Positions 7,451-16,319 are shown, counted from the first letter of the stretch. The stretch is DNA of 64,000 nt from Novosphingobium sp. SCN 66-18 (GCA_001725355.1 MEGD01000013.1:1-64000), one strand, 5' to 3'. Numbers and translations: made by a program. Notes: generated by a model not told the origin, from the sequence alone.

Positions 7451-8319
7451 CGGTTGTCTCCCTTGCGATAGATGGTGGGGCCTACGCTGGTCAGGTGATC
7501 CAGCGCAGGCCCGGTCACGCGCTCGCTGTGGCCGATGTAGAGATGCCCGCCGGGGGCCAGCTTCTCGGCGAAACGGGAAACCAGCCGTTCCTTGGTGGGG
7601 GTATCGAAATAGATCATGACGTTCCGGCAGAAGATCACGTCGAATTCCCCCCGCATGGGCCACGGGCCTTGCAGGTTGAGCGAGCGGAAGCGGACCAGCG
7701 CCTGCATTTCGGGGGCGATCGTGGCGTCGGCGCCGTCGATCCGGCTCCAGGCTTCGCGCAGGCGCTCGGGCACGGGCTTCAGATCCTCGGCGCGATAGCG
7801 CGCGGCGCTGGCCTTACGCAGCGCGTGGATCGCGATGTCGCTGGCCAGCATCCGCACGTCGCGCTGCGCGATCGCCAATCCGGCGCTCCGTTCGGGGCCG
7901 AGCAGCGTCATCAGCAGCGACCAGGTTTCCTCGCCGCTGGAGCAGCCGGCGGACCAGATGCGCAGCTTGCCGCCGCGTTCCAGCCGCTTCAGGAAGTCCG
8001 GCCGCAGTTCCTGCGCGAAATGCTCGAAATGATGCGCTTCGCGATAGAAGAACGTGTGGTTCGTGGTGAGGGCGCAGATCGCGCGCGACCGTTCCTCGTT
8101 GTCCTCGCGGATGCGCATGACATAGGAGCCGAACGTGGCGCAGCCCGAATCCCGCACCAGGGGGGCCAGACGCGAATAGACCAGCATGGCCTTGCCCGGC
8201 GGCAGGACGAGCCCGGCCTCGCGGTGCGCGATCTCGCTTATGGCGGTGAAATCGTCGTTGTCGTAGATGCCCGGGCTGATCCCGGGCATCGACGGTTCGA
8301 ACGCGGCGGCGATGTTCAT
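7447..8319 (-). CDS. cheR: Chemoreceptor methyltransferase CheR
   Basis: 290-residue SAM-dependent methyltransferase that adds methyl groups to receptor glutamates. It has an N-terminal helical domain and a C-terminal SAM-binding fold: TFFYREAHHF, IWSAGCSSGEE, DVIFCRNVMIYFD and LYIGHSE are CheR hallmarks. The ATG at 8319 overlaps the cheA stop as ATGA and the gene overlaps cheB by 4 bases, so cheA-cheR-cheB are translationally coupled. Confidence 0.95.
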   Translation of the reverse strand: MNIAAAFEPSMPGISPGIYDNDDFTAISEIAHREAGLVLPPGKAMLVYSRLAPLVRDSGCATFGSYVMRIREDNEERSRAICALTTNHTFFYREAHHFEHFAQELRPDFLKRLERGGKLRIWSAGCSSGEETWSLLMTLLGPERSAGLAIAQRDVRMLASDIAIHALRKASAARYRAEDLKPVPERLREAWSRIDGADATIAPEMQALVRFRSLNLQGPWPMRGEFDVIFCRNVMIYFDTPTKERLVSRFAEKLAPGGHLYIGHSERVTGPALDHLTSVGPTIYRKGDNR

Positions 8320-10493
8320 GCGGCCTCCTGCGCTTGGCCGGCGGAGGCGGACAGGCTGCGCGCGACAAGGCCGTCCACGTCGATGATCAGCGCCACGCGT
8401 CCGTCGCCCAGGATCGTTGCCCCGGCCACGCCTTCGACGGACCGGTAATGGGTGTCGAGGCTCTTGATCACGACCTGCCGCTGATCGCGAATGGCGTCGA
8501 CCAGCAGCGCGGCGCGCCCGGCCCCTTCGGTTTCGACCACGATCAGGACGCCGCGATCCGGGGTTTCGGCTGCGCCCACCGCACCCACGGCGGCGTGCAG
8601 TGGGATGATCGGAATGAACCGGCCGCGCACGTTTATCATCGCGCGTTGCGTGCCCAGGCCCTTCACGTGCTCGATGTCGGGGCGCAGGCTTTCGACCACG
8701 CTGGCAAGCGGGATGACCAGCGTCTGGTCGCCCACGTTGACGACCATGCCATCGGAAATGGCCAGCGTCAGCGGCATCGTCAGGATGAACGCCGTGCCCT
8801 TGCCGGGTTCGGATTCGATGGTGATGCGGCCGCCCAGATCCTTCACGTTCTGGCGGACCACGTCCATGCCCACGCCCCGGCCGGAGATGTTGGAGACGGT
8901 CTGCGCGGTCGAAAAGCCCGGCGCGAAGATCAGCTGGTCGATCTCTTCCTTCGACAGCTGGACATCGGCTGGCACGAGGCCCTTCTCGATCGCCTTGGCG
9001 AGCACGCGTTCCCGATCGATGCCGCGTCCGTCGTCCGCAATGCGGATCACGATGCGGCTGGAACGGTGTTCGGCCGAAAGCGTCAGCGTGCCTTCGGGGG
9101 ATTTCCCGGCGGCGACGCGCTGATCGGATTCCTCGATGCCGTGGTCCACCGCGTTGCGGATCAGGTGCGTCAGTGGTTCGCCCAGCCGCTCGATCACGGT
9201 CTTGTCCAGTTCCGTGCTTTCGCCCGACACGTCCAGCCGGACATGCTTGCCGGTGGACTGGGTCAGTTCGCGCAGTATGCGGGGCACGCGGCTGAACACC
9301 GAACCGATCGGTTGCGCGCGAATGGACATCGCGCTTTCCTGAATGTCGCGCGTCAGGCTTTCGAGGATGGTCAGCTCCTCGGTCGCGGCCACGCCTTCGC
9401 TGACCAGGCGTTGCGCCATCATCGCCTGCGCGATCACCAGTTCGCCGACCGCGTCGATAAGACGATCCAGCTTGCCGAGTTCGATGCGGATCGTCTGGTT
9501 CGCGGCTGCGGCCACAGCAGCAGCCGGCGCCGGCGCGGTGGCAGGTGCCGGACGCGGCGGTTCCTGCACCGCCGCCGGAGCCGGGGCAGGGCCAGCAGGC
9601 GCGACGTTTTCGGGCTTGGGCTCGGGCAACTGCACCGGCGGCATTGCGAGACCGCGCCCGATCACAAGATCGCATTCGTCGCCGATGAAATCGAAGATGT
9701 CGCGCACCGCGGCTTCGGTAACGTCTTCGGGAAAGCTGAAATGCCAGCCCAGGTAGCCGGTTTCCGGATCGATCGTGTCGAGCGGCGGGACTTCCGAAAT
9801 ATCGCAAAGCTCGCAGCGGCCGCCCAGTTCGATGGCTTCGCGCAGCATCAGCACCGGCTCGCTGCCGTTGCGCATGGCGCCGGCGTGTGGCCGGACGCGC
9901 ATCTCCCAGCGCCCCTCTTGGTCCTCGTCATCGCTATCGGGCGACGAACCGCCCATCGCCCCGGCGAGATCGTCGAGCATGGCGTCGAGATCGATGTCGA
10001 GCTCCGCGTTGGGGGCGTCCTGCGCTTCCGCAACGGGTTCGGGGGCGGGCTTGCCCTTGGCGGCCTTGGCCGGTTTGGTCTTCGGTTCGGGAGCTGAAGC
10101 GACCGCGCCGCCGGCGTTGGCGGCCTGCGCCGCCGTCAGCTCGGCCAGCAAGGCGGCATCTTCCGGCGTCTCGCCGGCGCCCTGCGCCGCGGCGACGTGG
10201 TCGCTGAGCGTATCGAGCGCGCGCAGCAGCAGCTCGACCAGCGGTTCGGTCAGCGGCACGGTGCCGTCGCGCACGTCCGAAAGCAGCGTCTCGAACGTGT
10301 GGGTAAAGGCCTGGAGCGCGATGAAGCCGAACGCGCCCGCGCCACCCTTGATCGAATGGACGCCTCGGAACACCGCGTTGACGGTATCGTCATCCTGCGT
10401 GCCCGCCTGGCAGGCGGCCAGCCCGGTTTCGGCAGCGGCCAGCGATTCCTCGCATTCGGCGAAGAAGATGGCCTGGATTTCCTCGCTGGTCAT
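8316..10493 (-). CDS. cheA: Chemotaxis sensor histidine kinase CheA
   Basis: 725 residues with the usual order: P1 histidine phosphotransfer domain (H46 in VHSIKGGAGAFG), a P2-like segment around 200-290, an Ala/Pro-rich linker near 300-335, the dimerisation helices, the ATPase domain (HLIRNAVDHGIE, DDGRGID, GRGVGMDVV) and a C-terminal CheW-like domain. It phosphorylates CheY and CheB in response to receptors. The start overlaps the preceding STAS gene by four bases (ATGA). Confidence 0.96.
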   Translation of the reverse strand: MTSEEIQAIFFAECEESLAAAETGLAACQAGTQDDDTVNAVFRGVHSIKGGAGAFGFIALQAFTHTFETLLSDVRDGTVPLTEPLVELLLRALDTLSDHVAAAQGAGETPEDAALLAELTAAQAANAGGAVASAPEPKTKPAKAAKGKPAPEPVAEAQDAPNAELDIDLDAMLDDLAGAMGGSSPDSDDEDQEGRWEMRVRPHAGAMRNGSEPVLMLREAIELGGRCELCDISEVPPLDTIDPETGYLGWHFSFPEDVTEAAVRDIFDFIGDECDLVIGRGLAMPPVQLPEPKPENVAPAGPAPAPAAVQEPPRPAPATAPAPAAAVAAAANQTIRIELGKLDRLIDAVGELVIAQAMMAQRLVSEGVAATEELTILESLTRDIQESAMSIRAQPIGSVFSRVPRILRELTQSTGKHVRLDVSGESTELDKTVIERLGEPLTHLIRNAVDHGIEESDQRVAAGKSPEGTLTLSAEHRSSRIVIRIADDGRGIDRERVLAKAIEKGLVPADVQLSKEEIDQLIFAPGFSTAQTVSNISGRGVGMDVVRQNVKDLGGRITIESEPGKGTAFILTMPLTLAISDGMVVNVGDQTLVIPLASVVESLRPDIEHVKGLGTQRAMINVRGRFIPIIPLHAAVGAVGAAETPDRGVLIVVETEGAGRAALLVDAIRDQRQVVIKSLDTHYRSVEGVAGATILGDGRVALIIDVDGLVARSLSASAGQAQEAA

Positions 10494-10750
10494 GCCGCGC
10501 CTCCATCGAACAGATCGGATTCGAGGCCGGCGAGCCGGGCGATGTCATGCAGGACGGGGGAGGGGAGAATGGTCGCTCCCCCTTTCGAACGCCGCGCGCT
10601 GACCAGCAGTTGCAGCATGGCCTGCCCGATCTGCGTGCATTCGCGCGCATCGATGTGCAGCGGACCTGAGCCAAGCGATGCGATCATGGAGGGCAGCACC
10701 GCTTCGGCGGCGGCCCGATCGCAGCGCGATGGCAGGGTGATGGTCGGCAT
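10490..10750 (-). CDS. STAS-domain protein leading the chemotaxis operon
   Basis: 86-residue stand-alone STAS-like domain: a short beta strand LHIDARECTQIGQAMLQLLV matches the core where anti-sigma-factor antagonists carry their Ser/Thr. Here the local sequence is DARECTQIGQAML, so a threonine sits in the right area. Small STAS proteins next to cheA occur in several proteobacterial che clusters; their role is not well known. It is the first gene of the operon and overlaps cheA by four bases. Confidence 0.75.
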   Translation of the reverse strand: MPTITLPSRCDRAAAEAVLPSMIASLGSGPLHIDARECTQIGQAMLQLLVSARRSKGGATILPSPVLHDIARLAGLESDLFDGGAA

Positions 10751-10824
10751 CGTGACGGTTCCTTCGCGTGGCGTGCATCCGATCGCGGCGGGCTCGCGGC
10801 CCGGCCGTTTTCGCTCGAACGCTT

Positions 10825-10832
10825 TTAACCAT
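10825..10832 (+). promoter_or_regulatory. CtrA-like half-site upstream of the che operon
   Basis: TTAACCAT, identical to the CtrA half-site known from alphaproteobacteria, lies about 75 bases upstream of the STAS-cheA operon start. The same octamer occurs before the flbD-fli operon at 27548. CtrA control of motility is known in this class; that it applies here is inference from an 8-bp match. Confidence 0.35.
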
Positions 10833-10905
10833 CGAGGCGCAAAGGCTGCCTTGCGGAGAACCTAGGTTGAGATACCTATCCCGTCGGATGCAATTTGCTC
10901 GGTGA

Positions 10906-10932
10906 TAAAGCGTTAAGCCTGTTTGCCGTGAA
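10906..10932 (+). promoter_or_regulatory. Sigma-28 (FliA) promoter of the cheB-like gene
   Basis: TAAAGCGT (10906-10913), an 11-base spacer, then GCCGTGAA (10925-10932), against the enteric FliA consensus TAAAGTTT-N11-GCCGATAA. All key bases (TAAAG and GCCG) and the spacing agree. It ends 44 bases before the start codon of the rightward cheB-like gene. FliA itself is encoded at 45965. Confidence 0.65.
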
Positions 10933-10976
10933 GGGGTGCCGCCTGGGCACGCCTGCAGGCGAAGGTTTGCAAGCAG

Positions 10977-12005
10977 ATGCACGAAGCAAGAGTTCTTGTC
11001 GTTGACGATTCAGCCGCCATGCGCGCGCTGTTTTCGGATATTCTGGACCAGGCGAAGAACGTCCGGGTCGTGGGCGCGGCGGCGAACGCTGCCGAGGCGC
11101 GTGACCAGATCGACGCGCTGCGCCCGAACGTGATCACGCTCGACGTCGAAATGCCGGGGATGAGCGGGATCGAATTCCTTGAAGAGATCATGGAACACAA
11201 TCCGCTGCCCGTGGTCATGCTGTCCAGCCTGACGCAGGCGGGCACCGAAACCTCGCTCAAGGCCTTCGAGCTGGGCGCGGTGGAGTGCTTTCCCAAGCCG
11301 CTGCGTGCCACGCCGGAACAGTTCAACAAGTCGGTCGGCAAGCTGGGCAAGATCGTGCTGGCGGCGGCGAACAGCAACGTGCGCGATCGCAAGACCGTGC
11401 GGGACCAGAAGCAGGTCGACGCCCAGTTCGAATGGAACGGCCGCATCGTGGCGTGCAGCGCTTCGATGGGCGGGATCGACGCGCTGACGACGCTCCTTTC
11501 CGATTTCCCGTCCAATTGCCCGCCGACCATTGTGGCGTTGCAGGCGGAACCGGCGCTCGTCGAAACGTTCATCAAACGGCTGAACACCGACCTGAAGTGC
11601 GCGGTGAAGGCGGCCAAGGATGGCGCGGCGCTCAGCCAGGGCACGATCCACATCGCGGCCGATCCCGAATGCCATGTCGTGGTGGAACCGGGCACGCCGC
11701 CGCGCATCCGCCTGATCGCGCGCGAACCGATCGAAGGCGCACGGCCTTCCGCCAACCTGCTCTACGGCTCGATCGCGCGCGGCGCGGTTCCTGCGGTGGG
11801 CGCGGTGCTGACCGGCATGGGCAGCGATGGAGCGAAAGGGCTCAAGCTGTTGCGCGATGCTGGCTGCGATACCTTCGCGCAGGACCGCAAGACCGCGCTG
11901 GTCGCCGAAGCGCCGACGGCCGCCATCGAACTCGATGCCGCCTCGCGCGAGGTGGCGCTGGATGAACTCGCGACCACCATGATCGGCTGTTGCAATATTG
12001 GTTGA
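10977..12005 (+). CDS. CheB-like protein with a degenerate methylesterase domain
   Basis: 342 residues. The receiver domain looks functional (D10, D11, phospho-acceptor D56 in VITLDVEMPG, and K107). The C-terminal domain aligns with CheB and keeps the serine (S163 in CSASMGGIDAL) and the aspartate (D284 in LTGMGSDGAKG). At the catalytic histidine the aligned residue is Q189 (VALQAEP against VVQHINE in the genuine CheB nearby). Another conserved motif, GHRPSVD in the neighbour, reads GARPSAN here. It is therefore probably not a methylesterase and may act as a phospho-dependent regulator. It is divergent from the che operon. Confidence 0.85.
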   Translation: MHEARVLVVDDSAAMRALFSDILDQAKNVRVVGAAANAAEARDQIDALRPNVITLDVEMPGMSGIEFLEEIMEHNPLPVVMLSSLTQAGTETSLKAFELGAVECFPKPLRATPEQFNKSVGKLGKIVLAAANSNVRDRKTVRDQKQVDAQFEWNGRIVACSASMGGIDALTTLLSDFPSNCPPTIVALQAEPALVETFIKRLNTDLKCAVKAAKDGAALSQGTIHIAADPECHVVVEPGTPPRIRLIAREPIEGARPSANLLYGSIARGAVPAVGAVLTGMGSDGAKGLKLLRDAGCDTFAQDRKTALVAEAPTAAIELDAASREVALDELATTMIGCCNIG

Positions 12006-12006
12006 G

Positions 12007-12039
12007 GCCGGCATCGGGCGGTGTTGACCCGATGCCGGC
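12007..12039 (+). terminator. Hairpin just after the cheB-like gene
   Basis: GCCGGCATCGGG (12007-12018) and CCCGATGCCGGC (12028-12039) make a perfect 12-bp stem with a 9-base loop, two bases after the stop codon. No T run follows, so termination strength is uncertain. The leftward fliS gene converges from the other side. Confidence 0.5.
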
Positions 12040-12044
12040 ACGGC

Positions 12045-12151
12045 GATCGATCCGGACCGTGCGTCCCATTGCCTTCGGGGACAAGGGGCGGGGCCGGTGC
12101 GGGGGATCGTGACCGGCGGACAGATGTGTCCGCGACCGGTCCGGATCGATC
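12045..12151. repeat. 15-bp perfect inverted repeat enclosing smaller hairpins
   Basis: GATCGATCCGGACCG (12045-12059) and CGGTCCGGATCGATC (12137-12151) are perfect complements, 77 bases apart. The interior holds a GTCCC/GGGAC pair and a CGGACA-gatg-TGTCCG hairpin, so the whole can fold as a multi-branched structure on either strand. It fills the gap between the converging cheB-like and fliS genes. It could be a bidirectional terminator or a structured RNA end. Confidence 0.6.
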
Positions 12152-12198
12152 AATCGTTCCGCAATCCCGGACGGTAAGCGAATGAAGCGGCCGTGGCC

Positions 12199-12579
12199 TT
12201 AGCGGCGCGCCGCTTGCAGCATCGCCTGCCGGATCTCGAGGAAATCCGCGCGGATCGTGGAAAGGCGGTCGGCGTCGAAGTTCACCGCGGAATCCAGCAC
12301 CGAGCGGCGCGCCGCCTGATAGAGCTGGATGAGCGCGGGGCCGGTGGGATTGGTGGTGTCCACCCCTATTTCAAGCGCCAGCAGCGAGGAAACCGCGCGC
12401 GTGAGCGCCGCGCTTTTCGCGGCATTGTCGCCGCGCCCCGCCGCATAGATCGCGCGCGATAGCGAGCCGGTGAACTGTTCCAGGCACAGGTCCACCAGTT
12501 GTCGCGGATCGGCGCCAAACACGCGCGCGTCGAAATCGACCCGGCGATAGGCTTCGCTGGGATCCCGAAGATACCGCAT
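12199..12579 (-). CDS. fliS: Flagellin export chaperone FliS
   Basis: 126-residue four-helix protein that binds the C-terminus of flagellin and prevents its early polymerisation. The start MRYLRDPSEAYRRVDFDARV resembles the family's MYxxxxxAYxxxxVxTAsP pattern, and LVDLCLEQFTGSLSRA follows. The ATG shares a base with the fliD stop (TGATG), so the two are coupled. It is the last gene of the long leftward fli block. Confidence 0.88.
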   Translation of the reverse strand: MRYLRDPSEAYRRVDFDARVFGADPRQLVDLCLEQFTGSLSRAIYAAGRGDNAAKSAALTRAVSSLLALEIGVDTTNPTGPALIQLYQAARRSVLDSAVNFDADRLSTIRADFLEIRQAMLQAARR

Positions 12580-14045
12580 CAGCCACTGGAGCTCTTGGAG
12601 TTCCAGGCGGAGATCTGCGCCTGCAGGAAGGACAGCGTCGATTTCGACGCGCTAAGCCGTGTGTCGAGCGAGGCGAAGCGGCTGACCATCTGCTGGCGCA
12701 GCGTTTCCTGTTGGGCGGCAAGATCGCTCTTGTCGCTCGCGGCCTTGGTCTGCGCCGCCGTCAGGCGGTTGACGGTCCCGGTAAGCGAACTGGGGTCCAC
12801 TGCCGAGGTAAGGTTGCGCGAGATCTTGTCGAACGAAGCATATACGCCATACAGGCCGTTGGTGAACATGGCCGCGGATTCACTCGGGTAGTTCGCCAGC
12901 GTGGCGGACAGGCGGTTCGAATCCAGCGCGAACGTGCCGTCGCGCTGGATCACCAGCCCAAGATCGGACAGCGTCTTGGGCGCGCCGGCGGCGGCGTTGG
13001 GCATGATCACCGTGCTGCCAAGCGTCGTCAGCGTGTTCTGCAGCGAGCGCGCGCCGGGATCGTTGTTCAACGCACCCGAGTTGGGATCGGTGTCGTTCTT
13101 CAGTTCGCCCGCGACCGAGTTCAGTGCATCGACGAGATCGGACATGGCCGTCGAAATGGCGCTGGTTGGGTCGGAAAAGCCGATCGTCGTGGGCGAGCCG
13201 GCATTGGTGCCCGTGAGCTTGAGCGTCAGGCCCGGCGCGGCATCGGTGATCGTGTTGGACGTGCTCGTGCGCTGCACGCCGTCCAGCTTGAAGACAGCGT
13301 CGGTCGCGGTGGTGGTCAGACGCGAAAGATCGCCGGAAGGGGACCAGGCCAAGTTCGACAGGCCCGGATCGGAAGCGTTTTCAGATGCTTCCAGGATAAA
13401 GCCGTTGGCCGCGCCATCCTTGCCCTTGAGCACCAGCTGCGCGCCGTTGGAGCCGTTCGCGACATAGGCGGTGACGCCTGCGCCCGAAGCGTTGATCGCC
13501 GTCGCCACATCGCTGAGCGTGGCGCCCGCCGGAACGGTGATGTCAACCGCGCTGTGGCTCGTATCCTCGGTGAAGGTGGAGCCGGACACGGTGCCGAACT
13601 TCAGCGTCAGCGTGCCCGAACCGACCGTGGAGGTCGATGCGGCATAGACCGGCGAGCTGAGCGTCTGGCTCTTGGCGACCGAAGTCACTTCCAGCGAATA
13701 GGTGCCGCTGCCCGAGAGGGTCCCCTTGGTGACGGTAGCCACGCTCGCGTTGGCGATGGTCGGCGTCACGGCAAGGTCGCCCGTGCGCACGCGCGTGCCG
13801 AGCGACGTGGCCAGCGAGGAAATCATGCTTTTCAGCGTGGACGCGGCCGAGATCTGCGTCGTCAGCTTGTCGTACTTGGTGCTGAGCTGGTCGATCCGGC
13901 TCGCGTACTGCGCGGACGAAAGCTGCTCCGCCAGCGACGCCATGTTGATGCCGCTGCCACCGCCGAGGGCCGACAGCAATGTCGACGTGACCGACGAGGA
14001 TGATGTCGACGAGGTCGTGCTCGAAGTGGATGAGGTCGTAGCCAT
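12579..14045 (-). CDS. fliD: Flagellar filament cap protein FliD (HAP2)
   Basis: 488 residues, secreted by the flagellar export apparatus; it caps the filament and promotes flagellin insertion. The N-terminus is Ser/Thr-rich and repetitive (about 20 residues, mostly S and T), followed by GGSGINMASLAEQLSSAQYA. The C-terminal FliD domain contains SRNLTSAVDP and a coiled-coil end. Length is usual for the family. It follows flhB and precedes fliS; a 45-base leader contains no recognisable sigma-54 site. Confidence 0.92.
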   Translation of the reverse strand: MATTSSTSSTTSSTSSSSVTSTLLSALGGGSGINMASLAEQLSSAQYASRIDQLSTKYDKLTTQISAASTLKSMISSLATSLGTRVRTGDLAVTPTIANASVATVTKGTLSGSGTYSLEVTSVAKSQTLSSPVYAASTSTVGSGTLTLKFGTVSGSTFTEDTSHSAVDITVPAGATLSDVATAINASGAGVTAYVANGSNGAQLVLKGKDGAANGFILEASENASDPGLSNLAWSPSGDLSRLTTTATDAVFKLDGVQRTSTSNTITDAAPGLTLKLTGTNAGSPTTIGFSDPTSAISTAMSDLVDALNSVAGELKNDTDPNSGALNNDPGARSLQNTLTTLGSTVIMPNAAAGAPKTLSDLGLVIQRDGTFALDSNRLSATLANYPSESAAMFTNGLYGVYASFDKISRNLTSAVDPSSLTGTVNRLTAAQTKAASDKSDLAAQQETLRQQMVSRFASLDTRLSASKSTLSFLQAQISAWNSKSSSG

Positions 14046-14090
14046 GACGAAAAGAACGGTCCCTGGGCCGGTGAGTTAAGGGGTGGCGGA

Positions 14091-15230
14091 TCAATGCATT
14101 GTCTGGCGTTCCGGTCGGCCGTCCGCATCGAAGCGAACTTCGATCGGCACGTCCACTTGCGGTGCGGGCGGTGTCTCTCCACGCTTCAGCGAAAGGACGA
14201 AAGCCAGGACGGAAGCGACCGCGACGTAAAGCTCCTCGCGGATCACCTGGTTCTCGCGCGTGGTGAAGTACACGGCACGGGCGAGCGCGGGGTATTCCAG
14301 CGTCGGCACGTTCAGTTCGGCGGCCAGTTCGCGCATCGCCAGCGCCTTTTCGCCACGGCCCTTGGCCAGCACGATCGGCGCGGAGGCCTTGTCCGGATCG
14401 TAGGCCAGCGCGACCGAGAAGTGGGTCGGGTTGGTGATCACGAACTGGGCCTCGCGCATCGCCTTCTGCACGCCGCCCATGGCAAGCTGGCGCTGCTTGT
14501 TGCGGATCGCGCCCTTCTTTTCGGGCGAACCTTCGGCTTCCTTGCTTTCGTCGCGCATGTCCTGGTGGCTCATGCGCAGCCGCATGAAGCGGCGTGCCCA
14601 CTGGACCGGGAAATCGATCATCGCGATCATGACCAGCCCGCCGGCCAGCATGAACAGCAGCGAGAGCAGCGAATCCCAGGCATAGGCCAGCTGCATCCGC
14701 ACTTCGCCACCGCCCAGGCCAACCAGCCCGGAAATCCGCCCGCGCATCCACAGGTAGGCGATGCTGCCCAGCAGCGCGAGCTTGGCCAGGCCCTTGCCCA
14801 GTTCGATCCAGCCCTGCAGGCCGAGCATCCGCTTCAGGCCCGAAAGCGGGTTGATCCGCGATGCCTTGGGGGCAAGGTTGCTGCCCACCCAGCGCCCGTC
14901 GCTGAGGCCGATCTGCGATCCAAGCGATGCGGCCATGATCAGGCCGCCCAGGACCAGCACCGGCGGCAGCAGCGCGACGATAGCCGGCACGATCATCTGA
15001 TCGGGCGAGAAATCTTCCAGCGTGCCGCGATCCCAGCTGAAGCCGGCGCGCGCGGTGGCGCCCAGTTCGGTCAGCACCCAGGGGCCGGCGAACTTCAGCC
15101 AGGCGGCGCCGACCAGCACGGCGATCGCGGTGGTGACTTCGCGGGAGCGCAATACGTCGCCGCGTTTGGCGGCGTCCCGTTTGCGCTTCTCACTTGGGGC
15201 GAATGTCTTTTCGCCATTGTCCTCGGCCAC
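14091..15230 (-). CDS. flhB: Flagellar export apparatus protein FlhB
   Basis: 379 residues. Inner-membrane export-gate component that switches substrate class from rod/hook to filament. N-terminal start MAEDNGEKTFAPSEKRKRDA, four transmembrane segments within about 30-210, and the cytoplasmic domain with the self-cleavage motif in VITNPTHFSVALAYD. C-terminal ends in a Pro-rich tail. It follows fliR by 10 bases. Confidence 0.95.
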   Translation of the reverse strand: MAEDNGEKTFAPSEKRKRDAAKRGDVLRSREVTTAIAVLVGAAWLKFAGPWVLTELGATARAGFSWDRGTLEDFSPDQMIVPAIVALLPPVLVLGGLIMAASLGSQIGLSDGRWVGSNLAPKASRINPLSGLKRMLGLQGWIELGKGLAKLALLGSIAYLWMRGRISGLVGLGGGEVRMQLAYAWDSLLSLLFMLAGGLVMIAMIDFPVQWARRFMRLRMSHQDMRDESKEAEGSPEKKGAIRNKQRQLAMGGVQKAMREAQFVITNPTHFSVALAYDPDKASAPIVLAKGRGEKALAMRELAAELNVPTLEYPALARAVYFTTRENQVIREELYVAVASVLAFVLSLKRGETPPAPQVDVPIEVRFDADGRPERQTMH

Positions 15231-15240
15231 GGTGGCGCTC

Positions 15241-16023
15241 CTACTTGGCGATCATCGCGCCGGCTTGCGTGACGGCGGCGGCGGAAAGGTCTTCCAGCCG
15301 GTCGGTCAGCAGCGGCATCGCGGCGATCAGGGCGACCAGCCCGGCCAGGATGCCGGCGGGCAGGCCCAGCGAGAACAGGTTGAGGCTGGGGGCAGAGCGG
15401 CTGATCACGCCGGTCATCACCTGCACCAGCAGCAGCAGCAGCGTGACCGGCAGGGCGATCGAAAGCGCGGTGGCGAACATCACCGAACCAAAGCCCATGA
15501 TAATTTCGAACCGGCCGGGCGCGAACCAGGCGCTGCCCGGCGGGAACGCGCGATAGCTTTCCACGATCAGCGCGATCCAGTTGAGATGCGCGCCAAGGCC
15601 CAGGAACAGCACGGTCAGCACCACCGCGAAATACTGGCCTAGCGCGGGCGAATGCGCGCCGCTGGAAGGGTCGGCGGCGGTGGCGATGCTCATGCCCATG
15701 CTTGCCCCGATCACTTCGGCCGCGATCGTGGGCGCGGCGAAGGAAAGCTGGAGCACGAAGCCGAGCGACAGGCCGATCATGATCTCGTTGAGCGTGGCCA
15801 TCAGGCCGGCCAGCGACAGCAGCGCCGGCGGCGGGGCGACCGGCGACCACGCGCAGATCATGATGGCCAGCGATGCCGAAAGCACGACGCGCAGCTGATA
15901 GGGAACGGCCATCGCGCCGAACAGCGGGGCGGCGAGCATGGCGGCGCCGATCCGTGTCATCACGAACAGCATCCGCCAGAACTCGTGTTCCAGTCCGCCG
16001 AAGCCGAAGTTGAGCTGGATCAT
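15241..16023 (-). CDS. fliR: Flagellar export apparatus protein FliR
   Basis: 260-residue polytopic inner-membrane protein of the export gate, with about six hydrophobic segments. The N-terminus carries MIQLNFGFGGLEHEFWRMLF, then GAAMLAAPLFGAMAVPYQLR, a conserved FliR stretch, and the middle has LSLGFVLQLSFAAPTIAAEV. It lies between fliQ and flhB in the standard fliOPQR-flhB order. Confidence 0.93.
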   Translation of the reverse strand: MIQLNFGFGGLEHEFWRMLFVMTRIGAAMLAAPLFGAMAVPYQLRVVLSASLAIMICAWSPVAPPPALLSLAGLMATLNEIMIGLSLGFVLQLSFAAPTIAAEVIGASMGMSIATAADPSSGAHSPALGQYFAVVLTVLFLGLGAHLNWIALIVESYRAFPPGSAWFAPGRFEIIMGFGSVMFATALSIALPVTLLLLLVQVMTGVISRSAPSLNLFSLGLPAGILAGLVALIAAMPLLTDRLEDLSAAAVTQAGAMIAK

Positions 16024-16033
16024 CGGGTGGCGC

Positions 16034-16306
16034 TCAGTTCCCGGTGGCCGCGATCTGGGCGAAGATGTCCTTCATGAAATCGCCGATCAGGCCCATCATC
16101 GCGCCGCCCAGCAGCACCAGAACCAGCGCGATGATCGCCAGCTTGGGCACGAAGGTCAGCGTCTGTTCGTTCACCGAGGTCGCCGCCTGGATGACGCCGA
16201 CGACAAGGCCGACGGCCAGCGAGGCGAGCAGGACCGGGGCGGCAACCAGCGCGGTCACCCACAGCATCCGGTCGGCAAGGGCAAGGAGGGCGGAAGTATC
16301 GTCCAT
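16034..16306 (-). CDS. fliQ: Flagellar export apparatus protein FliQ
   Basis: 90-residue two-helix membrane protein of the export gate. MDDTSALLALADRMLWVTAL leads into the first helix, and the conserved GVIQAATSVNEQTLTFVPK follows before the second helix. I use the ATG at 16306; upstream in-frame sequence is arginine-rich and unlike FliQ. Spacing to fliP and fliR is 13 and 10 bases. Confidence 0.94.
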   Translation of the reverse strand: MDDTSALLALADRMLWVTALVAAPVLLASLAVGLVVGVIQAATSVNEQTLTFVPKLAIIALVLVLLGGAMMGLIGDFMKDIFAQIAATGN

Positions 16307-16319
16307 GGCGCGTCTCCTC

